Shown here: piece by piece, positions 33,078 to 41,060 of the stretch
Layout of the letters: every line of letters begins with the position of its first letter
Position numbering within the stretch: position 1 is the first letter of the stretch
NCBI GenBank assembly: GCA_965243095.1
Contig: OZ251530.1
Location: 4,650,001-4,714,000, forward strand
Length of the DNA stretch: 64,000 bases
Source of the DNA: VXYL01 sp965243095
GTDB taxonomy: Bacteria > Pseudomonadota > Gammaproteobacteria > Pseudomonadales > Azotimanducaceae
Reading direction: 5' to 3'
The notes under the pieces: model-generated
The model's database searches: none
The model's input: only the letters and a program-made list of their open reading frames with translations
Told to the model about the DNA's origin: nothing
Position numbers and translations under genes: made by a program

Positions 33078-34844
33078 ATGGCAGGAACTCTCAACTCGCG
33101 CACGATGTCGTGGAAAAAGGCGGAACGACTGTTGCAGGATTTCGATCGGCAGGATCAAGAGGAACGTCAGCGTGGAGTCGAATCCGCGCTTGCAGAGGCT
33201 AGCGCTGCTTCCGGGGAGGCGGCGCACGAAATCCAAATTGCGTCCGGCGCATTGGGCGGAAGCGGCCTGTTGGATGTCGCCGACGCTGGGACGGTAGCTT
33301 TCGCGCAAATAGGCAGGTTCGACGCCATCATCAAGTTCATTCGTACGGTTACCTCTTTGGGTTTGGCGAATGACCGCAAGGCACAGGTGATGCGGTGGGA
33401 TCGGGCGAGGCCGCTCTTGCGTGACTTCGACAGGCAAGCGCAAGAAGATCGGCTCCGCAAGATCGGCATCGCTCTTGGTGCGACTAAGGGCGCTCTTGGG
33501 GATGTACAGGCGCAAATCCAATCCGCTCGGATGTTGGCAGAAAGCGATCTGCTGGATGTGGCGGATGCCGGCAACGAAGCGGCGAAACGGCTGCGCAGGT
33601 TACAGGCCATCACCAAGCTCATCGGCGACATTACCTCCGCGAAGTACAGCCTTGGTGCTGGCTTTGAGGGGCACTACCAAGAATTCGAGCGGCTACTGAA
33701 CTCGGAATACAAGCAGCTCGCGCTGGAGGACGACTACCCAGCCGAGGCGGAGGCGTATGCCAAGCTGGACGAGGTCTTGGAGCGGATGGGCGAGATCCGA
33801 CTCGCACCGAGGCTGGCGAGTCGCAACATCTGCGCGGTGGCGGGCGGGTTCAGCAGCGGCAAATCGAGCTTTTTGAACTCGCTCATCTCGGAGTTGGATA
33901 CCGACGATCTGCTGCCTACGCGGATCACGCCTACGACGTCGATACCAACTTTCATCTTCAACATCAAAGACGCCGAGAGCGTCAACGTGTTCAACTACCG
34001 CGGCGGCAGCGTTGAGGTAGAACGCGGCGTGCTGCAGGAGATGACTCACGACTTCAAGGCGGAGTACGGCATTGAGCTCAAGCGGCTTGTTGCCCGAGTC
34101 TCAATTTACACCCAAGAGCTTGCAAAGTGGAGCAACGTGGCGTTTATCGACACCCCTGGCTACACCAATCCCGACGATGGCGGCGGCGCGACCAGCGACG
34201 AGGAGATCGCCTTGCGCAGCATCTGCCAGTCTCAATTCCTTGTTTGGCTTGTTGATTGCGGAAGGGGAACGCTGGTGGAGCGAGACGTGCAGCTTATACG
34301 CATGTTTCTGCAACAACGCAGCCCGTCTGATAACGAAGTGATCTACTTGGTGCTCAACAAGGCGGAAAAGTTGAGGGAAGAGCAGCGCGAAAGCGTTTTG
34401 AAGCAGGTTGTCGAGGTGGTCAAGGCGAAGGATATCCCCTGTTTTGGCGTCGCGCTTTACAGTGCCCATCAACGCGAGTGGTATGGCAGCGAAGGCGGGT
34501 CTTTCGACGAGTTCCTAGAGGAGGTGAACGGAGCGGAGGCGGTGAACATCGAGACGTTGCGGGAGGACGTGGAACAAGTTTTTGTGCGCTACGCCGAGTA
34601 CCACGCCGACGAGCGCAAGCGGCTGCAACGCACGTTGGGGTTGATGAACCGCCTATCCTTGGCCGGAAATGCGCCGGAATCCTCCAACTTGGAACAGGGC
34701 TTGAACGAGTACCAAGGCCGCTTGAAAACCGAGATCGAGAACCACAAGAAGTGGGCCGAACGGGGCGACGTCTTGAAGGACAAACTGCTGCGATCGGTGG
34801 ATGGCTTCGTCGACGAGGTCAACTCGATGCGCGATTCGTTGTGA
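33078..34844 (+). CDS. Dynamin-like GTPase 3 with duplicated N-terminal helical module
   Basis: A 588-residue protein starting one base after the previous stop. Unlike the first two, the GTPase domain is in the second half: G1 GGFSSGKSS (256-264), G3 DTPG (358-361), G4 NKAE (427-430, glutamate instead of aspartate). Residues about 10-99 and 105-195 are two copies of one helical unit (LLQDFDRQDQEER versus LLRDFDRQAQEDR, and LLDVADAG in both, period about 95). A C-terminal helical bundle follows. No membrane helix is apparent. It probably works with the two upstream GTPases, because the three reading frames are packed without gaps. Confidence 0.82.
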   Translation: MAGTLNSRTMSWKKAERLLQDFDRQDQEERQRGVESALAEASAASGEAAHEIQIASGALGGSGLLDVADAGTVAFAQIGRFDAIIKFIRTVTSLGLANDRKAQVMRWDRARPLLRDFDRQAQEDRLRKIGIALGATKGALGDVQAQIQSARMLAESDLLDVADAGNEAAKRLRRLQAITKLIGDITSAKYSLGAGFEGHYQEFERLLNSEYKQLALEDDYPAEAEAYAKLDEVLERMGEIRLAPRLASRNICAVAGGFSSGKSSFLNSLISELDTDDLLPTRITPTTSIPTFIFNIKDAESVNVFNYRGGSVEVERGVLQEMTHDFKAEYGIELKRLVARVSIYTQELAKWSNVAFIDTPGYTNPDDGGGATSDEEIALRSICQSQFLVWLVDCGRGTLVERDVQLIRMFLQQRSPSDNEVIYLVLNKAEKLREEQRESVLKQVVEVVKAKDIPCFGVALYSAHQREWYGSEGGSFDEFLEEVNGAEAVNIETLREDVEQVFVRYAEYHADERKRLQRTLGLMNRLSLAGNAPESSNLEQGLNEYQGRLKTEIENHKKWAERGDVLKDKLLRSVDGFVDEVNSMRDSL

Positions 34845-34870
34845 CCACGGCCTGCTGTGCTGAATCGAGA

Positions 34871-35110
34871 TGAGCGGCATCGCCCCGGCGCGCCGGGGCG
34901 CGGCCGTCGATCCCGCCACCGTATTGGCGAACGCTTATATCGCGCCAAGGAAAACGCCGCCGGGCGCACCGCGCCGCCGGTAAACGCCCCGTACAAGCGA
35001 CGGTGTGCAACCGGATCGTTTGCTTCTCAGTCCCTAGGCGCCTAAGACGCCGGTGGCGCTTTGTCTTCCTCGCTCGGCGCTGGCGCGGAACCCGCGTCCT
35101 TGCCAGCGCT
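34871..35110. repeat. Direct repeat, right copy: macB 3' fragment plus flotillin 3' end
   Basis: From 34871 the sequence GCGGCATCGCCCCGGCGCGC continues as a diverged copy of the macB end (IAPARRGAAVDPATVLANAY) and of the following spacer (CCGCCGGTAAACGCC). After an unrelated patch (34996-35034) it joins the real 3' end of the flotillin gene (stop at 35042-35044). It pairs with 27318-27530. The remaining gap between the GTPase stop (34844) and the flotillin stop holds no gene. Confidence 0.75.
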
Positions 35111-36481
35111 TGCATCCCCGCCCTCGCCGCCCGACTTGCCCGCGCGTTCCGCCAGTTCGCCTAGGAACTCCGGCAGTTCGATGCCGGCCATCTTCGCCAC
35201 TTCGTGGAACGGGGGCAGGGCGCGGGTTAGGCCGCCGAGGAAGTTGCCCACCGAGTTGCCGTCGCCGCTGTCGTACACCACCACCTTCTCGAAGCCGATG
35301 TTGGCGATGGCGCTGGCCTGCACTTGCGCGAGGCTTTCCAGCTTGTCCACGATCATCAGCCGGGCGGCTTTGTCGGCGTCGGCGCCGGCGGCGTCCACCA
35401 CGTCGCGGAAGCCGCTGGCCATCTTGGTGAGGATCTCCATGCGGCCGAGGGCTTCGCCTTCCAAGCGGGCGCGCATGGCCTCGCCTTCGGCCTCGCCGGC
35501 CAGCACCTCCTTGCGCTTCTCGCCCTCCGCCTCGGTGCGCACGCGGTCGCGTTCGATTTCCGCCGGCACCACGATGTTGGCGTATTCGCGGGCGCGGTCG
35601 CGGTCGGCGCGGGCGACTTCGGCCTCGCGTTCGGCAACGTAGCCTTCCTGCTCGGCGGCGGCGTGTTTCACCGCTTCGGCGGCGTCGCCGCGGCGTTGCG
35701 CTTCCGCCTGGGCTTCTCGCAGATCCGCTTCCGAGGCGGCCTCCATGGCGCGGGCTTGGTTCTCGCCGGTGACGGCCTTGGCGTTGGCGTCGGCCACTTG
35801 GATGCGCTGTTCGCGCTCGGCTTCGGCGGAACCCACGGCGCCGTCGCGCTCCTGCTGCGCCACCTGCACCTTGGCTTTGTTGATGGCCTCCGCGGCGGCG
35901 CGTTGGCCGAGCGCCTCGATGTAGCCGGATTCGTCGGTGATGTCGGAGATGTTCACGTTGATCAGGCGCAGGCCGATCTTGATGAGCTCGGATTCGATGT
36001 TCTCCAGCACCCGGCTCTCGAACTTCTCGCGGTCGCCGTTGATCTCCTCGATGTCCATCATGGCGATGGTGGCGCGCAGCTGGCCGTAGATGATGTCGCG
36101 CGCGGCTTCCTCGATCTGCCGCGTGTCCAGGGAGAGCAGGCGCTCGGCGGCGTTGTTCATCAACTCCGGCACGGTGCCGATGCCGAAGGTGAAGCGCGAC
36201 GGCACGTTGACGCGGATGTTCTGCTTGGAGAGGGCGCCGCGCAGGTCTATGTCCACGGTCATCGGCGTGAGATCCAAGTAGCGGTAGCCTTGGATCACCG
36301 GCCACACGAAGGTGGTGCCGCCGTGGATGGGCTTGGCCATGCGGTCGCCGCCCACCTGCCCGTATTTCACCAAGATTCGGTCCGAGGGGCAGGTGCGAAT
36401 GCGGCGGATCACCGCGATGGCGGCGACCATGAAGATCACCGCCAGCACCACGGCGACGATCAGCGTTGGCGAAAAAGGCAT
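35042..36481 (-). CDS. Flotillin (YqiK/SPFH) family membrane-scaffold protein
   Basis: A 479-residue SPFH protein. The ATG at 36481 has GGGAG upstream. An N-terminal membrane helix (residues about 6-26) is followed by the band 7/SPFH domain (about 45-230, with DRILVKYG and DLRGALSKQNIRVNVPSRFT). A long E/A/R-rich coiled coil follows (about 210-390) and then a flotillin C-terminal region with KVVVYDSGDG and Gly-rich turns. Bacterial flotillins oligomerise at membrane microdomains with NfeD-type partners, and the upstream gene is such a partner. The C-terminal tail sequence is duplicated at the left repeat (27463-27530). Confidence 0.92.
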   Translation of the reverse strand: MPFSPTLIVAVVLAVIFMVAAIAVIRRIRTCPSDRILVKYGQVGGDRMAKPIHGGTTFVWPVIQGYRYLDLTPMTVDIDLRGALSKQNIRVNVPSRFTFGIGTVPELMNNAAERLLSLDTRQIEEAARDIIYGQLRATIAMMDIEEINGDREKFESRVLENIESELIKIGLRLINVNISDITDESGYIEALGQRAAAEAINKAKVQVAQQERDGAVGSAEAEREQRIQVADANAKAVTGENQARAMEAASEADLREAQAEAQRRGDAAEAVKHAAAEQEGYVAEREAEVARADRDRAREYANIVVPAEIERDRVRTEAEGEKRKEVLAGEAEGEAMRARLEGEALGRMEILTKMASGFRDVVDAAGADADKAARLMIVDKLESLAQVQASAIANIGFEKVVVYDSGDGNSVGNFLGGLTRALPPFHEVAKMAGIELPEFLGELAERAGKSGGEGGDASAGKDAGSAPAPSEEDKAPPAS

Positions 36482-36540
36482 GGCGAACTCTCCCGTGAAC
36501 GGCGCTCCCGCAGAGTGTGCCACAAGGTGCCGTGCGGGCG

Positions 36541-37122
36541 TTAGGTGCCGGTGACGATGACCTGGCTGCCGGCCAGCCCCACGATGGTGACCGAGTGGTT
36601 GCGCGCCAAGGCATCGCCATCGGTGATGGCGTGACATTCGAGCAGCCGTTCCTGCACGGAAACCCGCACCTTGCCGACGCCGGTGCGCCGCTCCGGCACA
36701 GCCAAGGTGACGGTGGCGGGCTGGCCCACAGCGTTCTCCATGTGCAGATTGCCCTCGTGCCGAAGCATGGACATCAACGCCAAAAGCCCCATGTTGAGGC
36801 CCACGAACAGCGAGCCGACGAACATCCCCGCCAGCAGCACGAGGAAGGTGTTGGTGAGGCCCCAGTCGTACACCATCAAGCCGCCCCAGCCCAAGCCCAT
36901 CAAGAACGAGATGCCGTTGCGGATGGTGAAGACGTCGCCGAAGGGTACGCCGCCGCGGCCGATGTCGTCGGAAACCGCGCCTTGGTTGGGATCGGCATCG
37001 TCCGCCTCGCCGATGCCGAACAGCGTGAACGCCACTTGGATAACAAACACCGTCGTGGCGAACGCCGCGATCACGAACAGCGTTTGCTCCAACGTCGAGA
37101 GGTTGTCGAACCAAGCGGTCAT
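36541..37122 (-). CDS. NfeD/YqiJ-like membrane partner of flotillin
   Basis: A 193-residue protein with three to four hydrophobic helices (about 14-34, 62-80, 84-112) and a small C-terminal beta domain (about 125-193, GQPATVTLAVPERRTGVGKV) of OB-fold type, as in NfeD/YqiJ proteins. The ATG is at 37122. It is 59 bp upstream of the flotillin gene on the same strand, the usual NfeD-flotillin pair. The loop with EADDADPNQG is unusual but not diagnostic. Topology and partnership are by family analogy. Confidence 0.82.
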   Translation of the reverse strand: MTAWFDNLSTLEQTLFVIAAFATTVFVIQVAFTLFGIGEADDADPNQGAVSDDIGRGGVPFGDVFTIRNGISFLMGLGWGGLMVYDWGLTNTFLVLLAGMFVGSLFVGLNMGLLALMSMLRHEGNLHMENAVGQPATVTLAVPERRTGVGKVRVSVQERLLECHAITDGDALARNHSVTIVGLAGSQVIVTGT

Positions 37123-37141
37123 GGGGCGCTCCTGCCTCGCC

Positions 37142-37405
37142 TCAACCAGCTAGGAAAACGCGTATGAGCGCCACCACCAGACTGACGCCGGCAACGGCTA
37201 GGATGCCCAAGAGCCAACGCAACATCGTGGATTCCTTTCGCTCGATGAGAACCTCGATTTTGGCCAGATCCTCACGCGTGGCGACATGCTCCATCTTGGC
37301 TTCGATACGCGCCAGCCGCTCGCCGTGGCTGGCGCCGCCGTTGCCCCCGCCGCCGGATGACGGTCTGCCTTCCGGCAGGTCTATGACTTCGGCGGGGCGG
37401 TTCAT
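37142..37405 (-). CDS. Small coiled-coil membrane protein
   Basis: An 87-residue protein. The ATG at 37405 overlaps the stop of the gene before it (ATGA) and has GGAG upstream. An acidic, Gly-rich start leads to a helix with RLARIEAKMEHVATREDLAK and IEVLIERK, then one C-terminal transmembrane helix (MLRWLLGILAVAGVSLVVAL, about 63-82). It resembles DUF1640/CCDC90-type helical tail-anchored proteins. It ends 20 bp before the NfeD-like gene and is probably in the same transcript. Confidence 0.65.
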   Translation of the reverse strand: MNRPAEVIDLPEGRPSSGGGGNGGASHGERLARIEAKMEHVATREDLAKIEVLIERKESTMLRWLLGILAVAGVSLVVALIRVFLAG

Positions 37406-37647
37406 GCCTTGCTCCAGGAATCGAGTCGCTGCCACAGCGCGCGATCGAAACGGCCGTAGTACTCGGTCATCGGCACAACGACCATGCGTTGTCCGTCTTC
37501 GATTCCGAGGCGTTCGCACACATCAACACACGTCGGCAGGTCGCTGTTTATCGCCCAGAGGTCATCTCCCACTTGGTAATGCGCCTGCGGGAATGCTTGC
37601 TCCACCTTGCCGCCGTCCTCCGGCATGAAGACGAGATAGTTGTTCAC
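37402..37647 (-). CDS. Small hypothetical protein
   Basis: An 81-residue acidic protein (MNNYLVFMPEDGGKVEQAFP...). There is no signal or hydrophobic helix. Its stop overlaps the start of the following small membrane protein, so the two are coupled. The size and the ending YYGRFDRALWQRLDSW do not match a family I recognise. Proximity to the flotillin operon is the only clue. Confidence 0.6.
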   Translation of the reverse strand: MNNYLVFMPEDGGKVEQAFPQAHYQVGDDLWAINSDLPTCVDVCERLGIEDGQRMVVVPMTEYYGRFDRALWQRLDSWSKA

Positions 37648-37676
37648 AGCGCTACACCTCCTCCATCACGCACGGG

Positions 37677-38117
37677 TCACTTCAGCTTGAGCAACGGCTT
37701 GTCCGGCGATTCCGGACGCGGCCCCAGTGTGCGTCTGTTGCAGTCCGCCACCAAGTCCAGCCTTTCCAAGACGATCTGGCCGATCAACGGCTCGCTGAAC
37801 GGCGGGCCGACGATGCAATCGGTGCTCATCGAGCGGTTGCCGATGTGGAGGGTCACCGGCCCGGCGACGGGACGGGACTCCTGGCGTTCGTCGGCGTACC
37901 TCACCACGGCATCGCCCAGCTTGCTCAAGCCCAGCTGGCTGACGACGTTCTCCGGCAACATCAGCAAGACCGCACCAGTGTCCACTATGCCTGTCACCGT
38001 GGCGCTGCGAACCGTGGCTTCGTCGCGCAGCGCCGCGTTGGCGATTTCACGGTCGCCAGTGTTTTCCAATTTCATCGAAGCGACTATCTCGCCCACGCCT
38101 TCTACTCCTCTGTCCAT
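37677..38117 (-). CDS. Retropepsin-like aspartic protease (clan AA)
   Basis: A 146-residue protein. The ATG at 38117 is preferred. The active-site phrase IVDTGAVLLMLP (D-T-G, about residues 45-47) and the later IVLERLDLVADCNRRTL are typical of single-domain gag-pol-like/aspartyl proteases of bacteria, which act as homodimers. There is no signal peptide. The substrate is unknown. It lies 29 bp upstream of the small gene 37402-37647 on the same strand and may be part of the operon. Confidence 0.75.
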   Translation of the reverse strand: MDRGVEGVGEIVASMKLENTGDREIANAALRDEATVRSATVTGIVDTGAVLLMLPENVVSQLGLSKLGDAVVRYADERQESRPVAGPVTLHIGNRSMSTDCIVGPPFSEPLIGQIVLERLDLVADCNRRTLGPRPESPDKPLLKLK

Positions 38118-38279
38118 AGCACCTGCCTCATTCAAGGATGGTGGTTGTGCGCGTAGCCTACACCATGTTGCCGAACCGGCTCGTGCGCCCACGCAGCGAC
38201 TTCGTGCGGCGTTTCCCGAAGACGCCGAATCAAGGTACGATGCCACGGTCTTTGGGATGCCGTGCGGAGGAAGGGCCTA

Positions 38280-38759
38280 ATGGCGACATTGGAATTGCGG
38301 GTGAACGGCCGCCAGCACACGTTGGAAGGCGTGGACGAGCAGACGCCGTTGTTGTGGGTGCTGCGCGACGAGCTCGGCTTGGTGGGCGCGAAGTACGGCT
38401 GTGGCATCAGCCAGTGCGGCGCTTGCACCGTGCAGGTCGGCGGCGCGCCGGTGCGTTCGTGTTCGCTGCCGGTGGCTGCGGTGTCCGGGGAGGTCACCAC
38501 CGTCGAGGGGCTGGCCGGCGCGAACGGCGACTTGACCGCCGTGCAGCAAGCGTGGGTGGATTTGGATGTGGCCCAATGCGGCTACTGCCAATCCGGGCAG
38601 ATCATGGCCGCCGAAGCGCTGCTGCGAAGCAACCCGGAGCCCACCGATGCGGACATCGACGCGGCGATGGCGCCGAACATCTGCCGCTGCGGCACCTACC
38701 TGCGCATCCGCGAGGCGGTGCAGGTCGCCGCCGCCAACCTGAAGGAGAACCGGACATGA
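38280..38759 (+). CDS. Isoquinoline 1-oxidoreductase-type molybdenum hydroxylase, 2Fe-2S subunit
   Basis: A 159-residue electron-transfer subunit (start ATG 38280 behind GGAGGAAGGG; GTG 38262 is a less likely alternative). It carries both [2Fe-2S] sites: the plant-type cluster with CGISQCGACTVQ and a further C near residue 60, and the second cluster with CGYCQSGQ and CRCGTYLR. It is the small subunit of a two-subunit hydroxylase, and its stop overlaps the start of the large subunit by four bases. Confidence 0.93.
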   Translation: MATLELRVNGRQHTLEGVDEQTPLLWVLRDELGLVGAKYGCGISQCGACTVQVGGAPVRSCSLPVAAVSGEVTTVEGLAGANGDLTAVQQAWVDLDVAQCGYCQSGQIMAAEALLRSNPEPTDADIDAAMAPNICRCGTYLRIREAVQVAAANLKENRT

Positions 38760-41005
38760 GCGCCTTGAACTACGCGGGCATCGCCGAGACCGTCGACGAA
38801 GTCACCGGCGGCGGGCCGCCGGCCGTCGCGCCGCGCATCGACAAGCTGGACCGGCGGCAATTCCTCAAACTCACCGGCGTGGTCGGCGGCGGGTTGATGC
38901 TCTCCTTCTCCTTGCCGAGGGCGGCGGCCAACGCGACGCAAGGCGGCCCGTTCCAACCCAACGGCTACTTGCGCATCGACGCAAGCGGCATCCGCATCTA
39001 CGCCAAGAACCCGGAGATCGGCCAAGGCGTGAAAACGTCGCTGCCGATGATCGTCGCCGAGGAGCTGGATGTGGCGTGGCAGGACGTGGAAGTCGTGCAA
39101 GCGCCCATCGACCAAGGCGCCTACGGCATGCAGTTCGCCGGGGGGTCGATGTCCGTGCCGATGAATTGGCAGCCGCTGCGCCGCGCCGGGGCCACCGGCC
39201 GGGCGATGCTGGTGGCGGCGGCCGCGGCACGGCTGCAAGTGCCGGAGGGCGAACTCGCCACCCGCGACAGCCATGTGCTCCACGAAGCCAGCGGCAAGCG
39301 CTTGGCGTACACCGAGCTCGCCGCCGAAGCCGCCGCCTTGCCGGTGCCGGCCGCGCGATCGCTCTCCCTGAAGCAGCGCGAACAGTGGCGCTTGCTCGGC
39401 AGTCGCGTCACCGGCGTGGACAACGAGGCGCTGGTGCGCGGCGAAGCGCTGTTCGGCATCGATCAAGTCGTTCCCGGCATGAAGCACGCCTGCTACACCA
39501 AGTGCCCGGCCATCGGCGGCAAGGTGCGCTCGGCCAATTTGCCGGAAGTCAAGAAGATGCCCGGCGTGGTGGATGCCTTCGTCTTGGAAGGCAACGGCAA
39601 CGCCGGGCAATTGCTGCCGGGCGTAGCCATCGTCGCCGACAACACCTGGGCGGCCCTCCGCGCCAAGCGCGCGCTGCAAGTCGAGTGGGACGAAACGGAC
39701 GCCGGCAAGGACAGCTGGGCCGCCGCGGCCGAGCAAGCCGAGCGCCTGCGCGGCGAAAGCGGCCCGCCGGTGGTGAACCAAGGCGACGTGGACGCCGCCT
39801 TCGCCGCCGCGTCGAAAACCGTGGACGCCTTCTACCACTACCGCTTCGCCAGCCACGCGCAGCTGGAGCCGGAGAACTGCACCGCGAGCTTCGGCGACGG
39901 CGCGCTGGAACTGTGGGCGCCAACGCAGACGCCCGGCAGCGCCATCAGCGACGCGGCCGGCGTGGTGGGCATCGGCGCGGACAAGGTCACCCTGCACCAG
40001 ACGCGCTGCGGCGGGGGATTCGGCCGCCGCCTGTACAACGACTTCGTCTGCGAAGCGGCGGCCATCGCCAAGCAAGCCGGCGTACCGGTGAAGCTGTTGT
40101 GGACGCGCGAAGACGACATGGCCTTCGACCTCTACCGCGCCGGCGGCTTCCACCAGTTGCAGGGCGCGATCGATGGCGACGGCAAGGTCACCGGCTGGCG
40201 CGACCATTTCATCACCTTCACCAACGACGGGCGCCGGCCGGTGAGCGGCGGCAGCTTAAGCCGCGGCGTGTTTCCCGCCGGGCTGGTGCCCAACGTGCGC
40301 TACGAGCAAACCGCGTTGCCGTGGAGCAACCGCTGCGCGGCGTGGCGGGCGCCCGGCTCCAACGTGTTCGGCTTCGTGGTGCAGAGCTTCCTGCACGAGT
40401 TGGCGGTGGCGGCCGGCCGCGATCACTTGGAAGTGCTGCTGGAAGTGCTGGGCGAACCGCGCTGGCTGCAACCCGGCCGGGCGCAGGCGCTGCACACCGG
40501 TCGGGCCGCCGGCGTGGTGAAGCTGGCGGCGCAGGAGGCGGGTTGGGGGAAGAAGCTGCCGAAGGGCAGGGGCCTCGGCCTCGCCTTCTACTTCAGCCAC
40601 GCCGGCCACATCGCCGAAGTGGCGGACGTGAGTGTGAGCGCGGAGCGCAAGCTCACCGTCCACAAAGTGACGGTGGCGGCGGACGTGGGCCCCATCGTCA
40701 ACCTGAGCGGGGCGGAGAACCAAGTGCAGGGCTCGGTGGTGGATGGCCTTTCGACCATGCTGGGCCTCGCGGTGACCTTCGAGAACGGGCGCGTGCAGCA
40801 GACGAACTTCGACAAGTATCCGCTGCTGCGGATGCCGGCGACGCCGGAGGTGGACGTGCATTTCGTCGCCAGCGACTACGAACCCACGGGCCTCGGCGAA
40901 CCGGCGCTGCCGCCGCTGGCGCCGGCGGTGTGCAATGCCATCTTCGCCGCCAGCGGCCACCGCGTGCGCACCATGCCCATCAGCGAGGAGGGGTTCTCGG
41001 TTTAA
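38756..41005 (+). CDS. Isoquinoline 1-oxidoreductase-type molybdopterin subunit (xanthine dehydrogenase family)
   Basis: A 749-residue large subunit that would hydroxylate N-heterocycles or aldehydes using molybdopterin cytosine dinucleotide. A Tat-like motif (RRQFLKLTG, residues 33-41) with a following hydrophobic stretch predicts export of the folded complex. Mo-cofactor segments include GGGFGRRLYNDF (about residue 423) and AAGRDHLEVLLE, plus the C-terminal phrase ASDYEPTGLGEPALPPLAPA with the catalytic glutamate region (GLGEP). The two-subunit arrangement without a separate FAD subunit fits the IorAB type. An accompanying cytochrome was not seen nearby. Confidence 0.92.
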   Translation: MSALNYAGIAETVDEVTGGGPPAVAPRIDKLDRRQFLKLTGVVGGGLMLSFSLPRAAANATQGGPFQPNGYLRIDASGIRIYAKNPEIGQGVKTSLPMIVAEELDVAWQDVEVVQAPIDQGAYGMQFAGGSMSVPMNWQPLRRAGATGRAMLVAAAAARLQVPEGELATRDSHVLHEASGKRLAYTELAAEAAALPVPAARSLSLKQREQWRLLGSRVTGVDNEALVRGEALFGIDQVVPGMKHACYTKCPAIGGKVRSANLPEVKKMPGVVDAFVLEGNGNAGQLLPGVAIVADNTWAALRAKRALQVEWDETDAGKDSWAAAAEQAERLRGESGPPVVNQGDVDAAFAAASKTVDAFYHYRFASHAQLEPENCTASFGDGALELWAPTQTPGSAISDAAGVVGIGADKVTLHQTRCGGGFGRRLYNDFVCEAAAIAKQAGVPVKLLWTREDDMAFDLYRAGGFHQLQGAIDGDGKVTGWRDHFITFTNDGRRPVSGGSLSRGVFPAGLVPNVRYEQTALPWSNRCAAWRAPGSNVFGFVVQSFLHELAVAAGRDHLEVLLEVLGEPRWLQPGRAQALHTGRAAGVVKLAAQEAGWGKKLPKGRGLGLAFYFSHAGHIAEVADVSVSAERKLTVHKVTVAADVGPIVNLSGAENQVQGSVVDGLSTMLGLAVTFENGRVQQTNFDKYPLLRMPATPEVDVHFVASDYEPTGLGEPALPPLAPAVCNAIFAASGHRVRTMPISEEGFSV

Positions 41006-41060
41006 GAGCCCCGGCCGGGCAGCCAATCGATCCGTCTGCAAGTGCGGGGCGGAGGGAACG

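Noticed and set aside
36482..37114. Extension of the flotillin frame upstream to 37114
   Set aside because: It overlaps the NfeD-like gene in another frame. The flotillin membrane helix starts right after the ATG at 36481.
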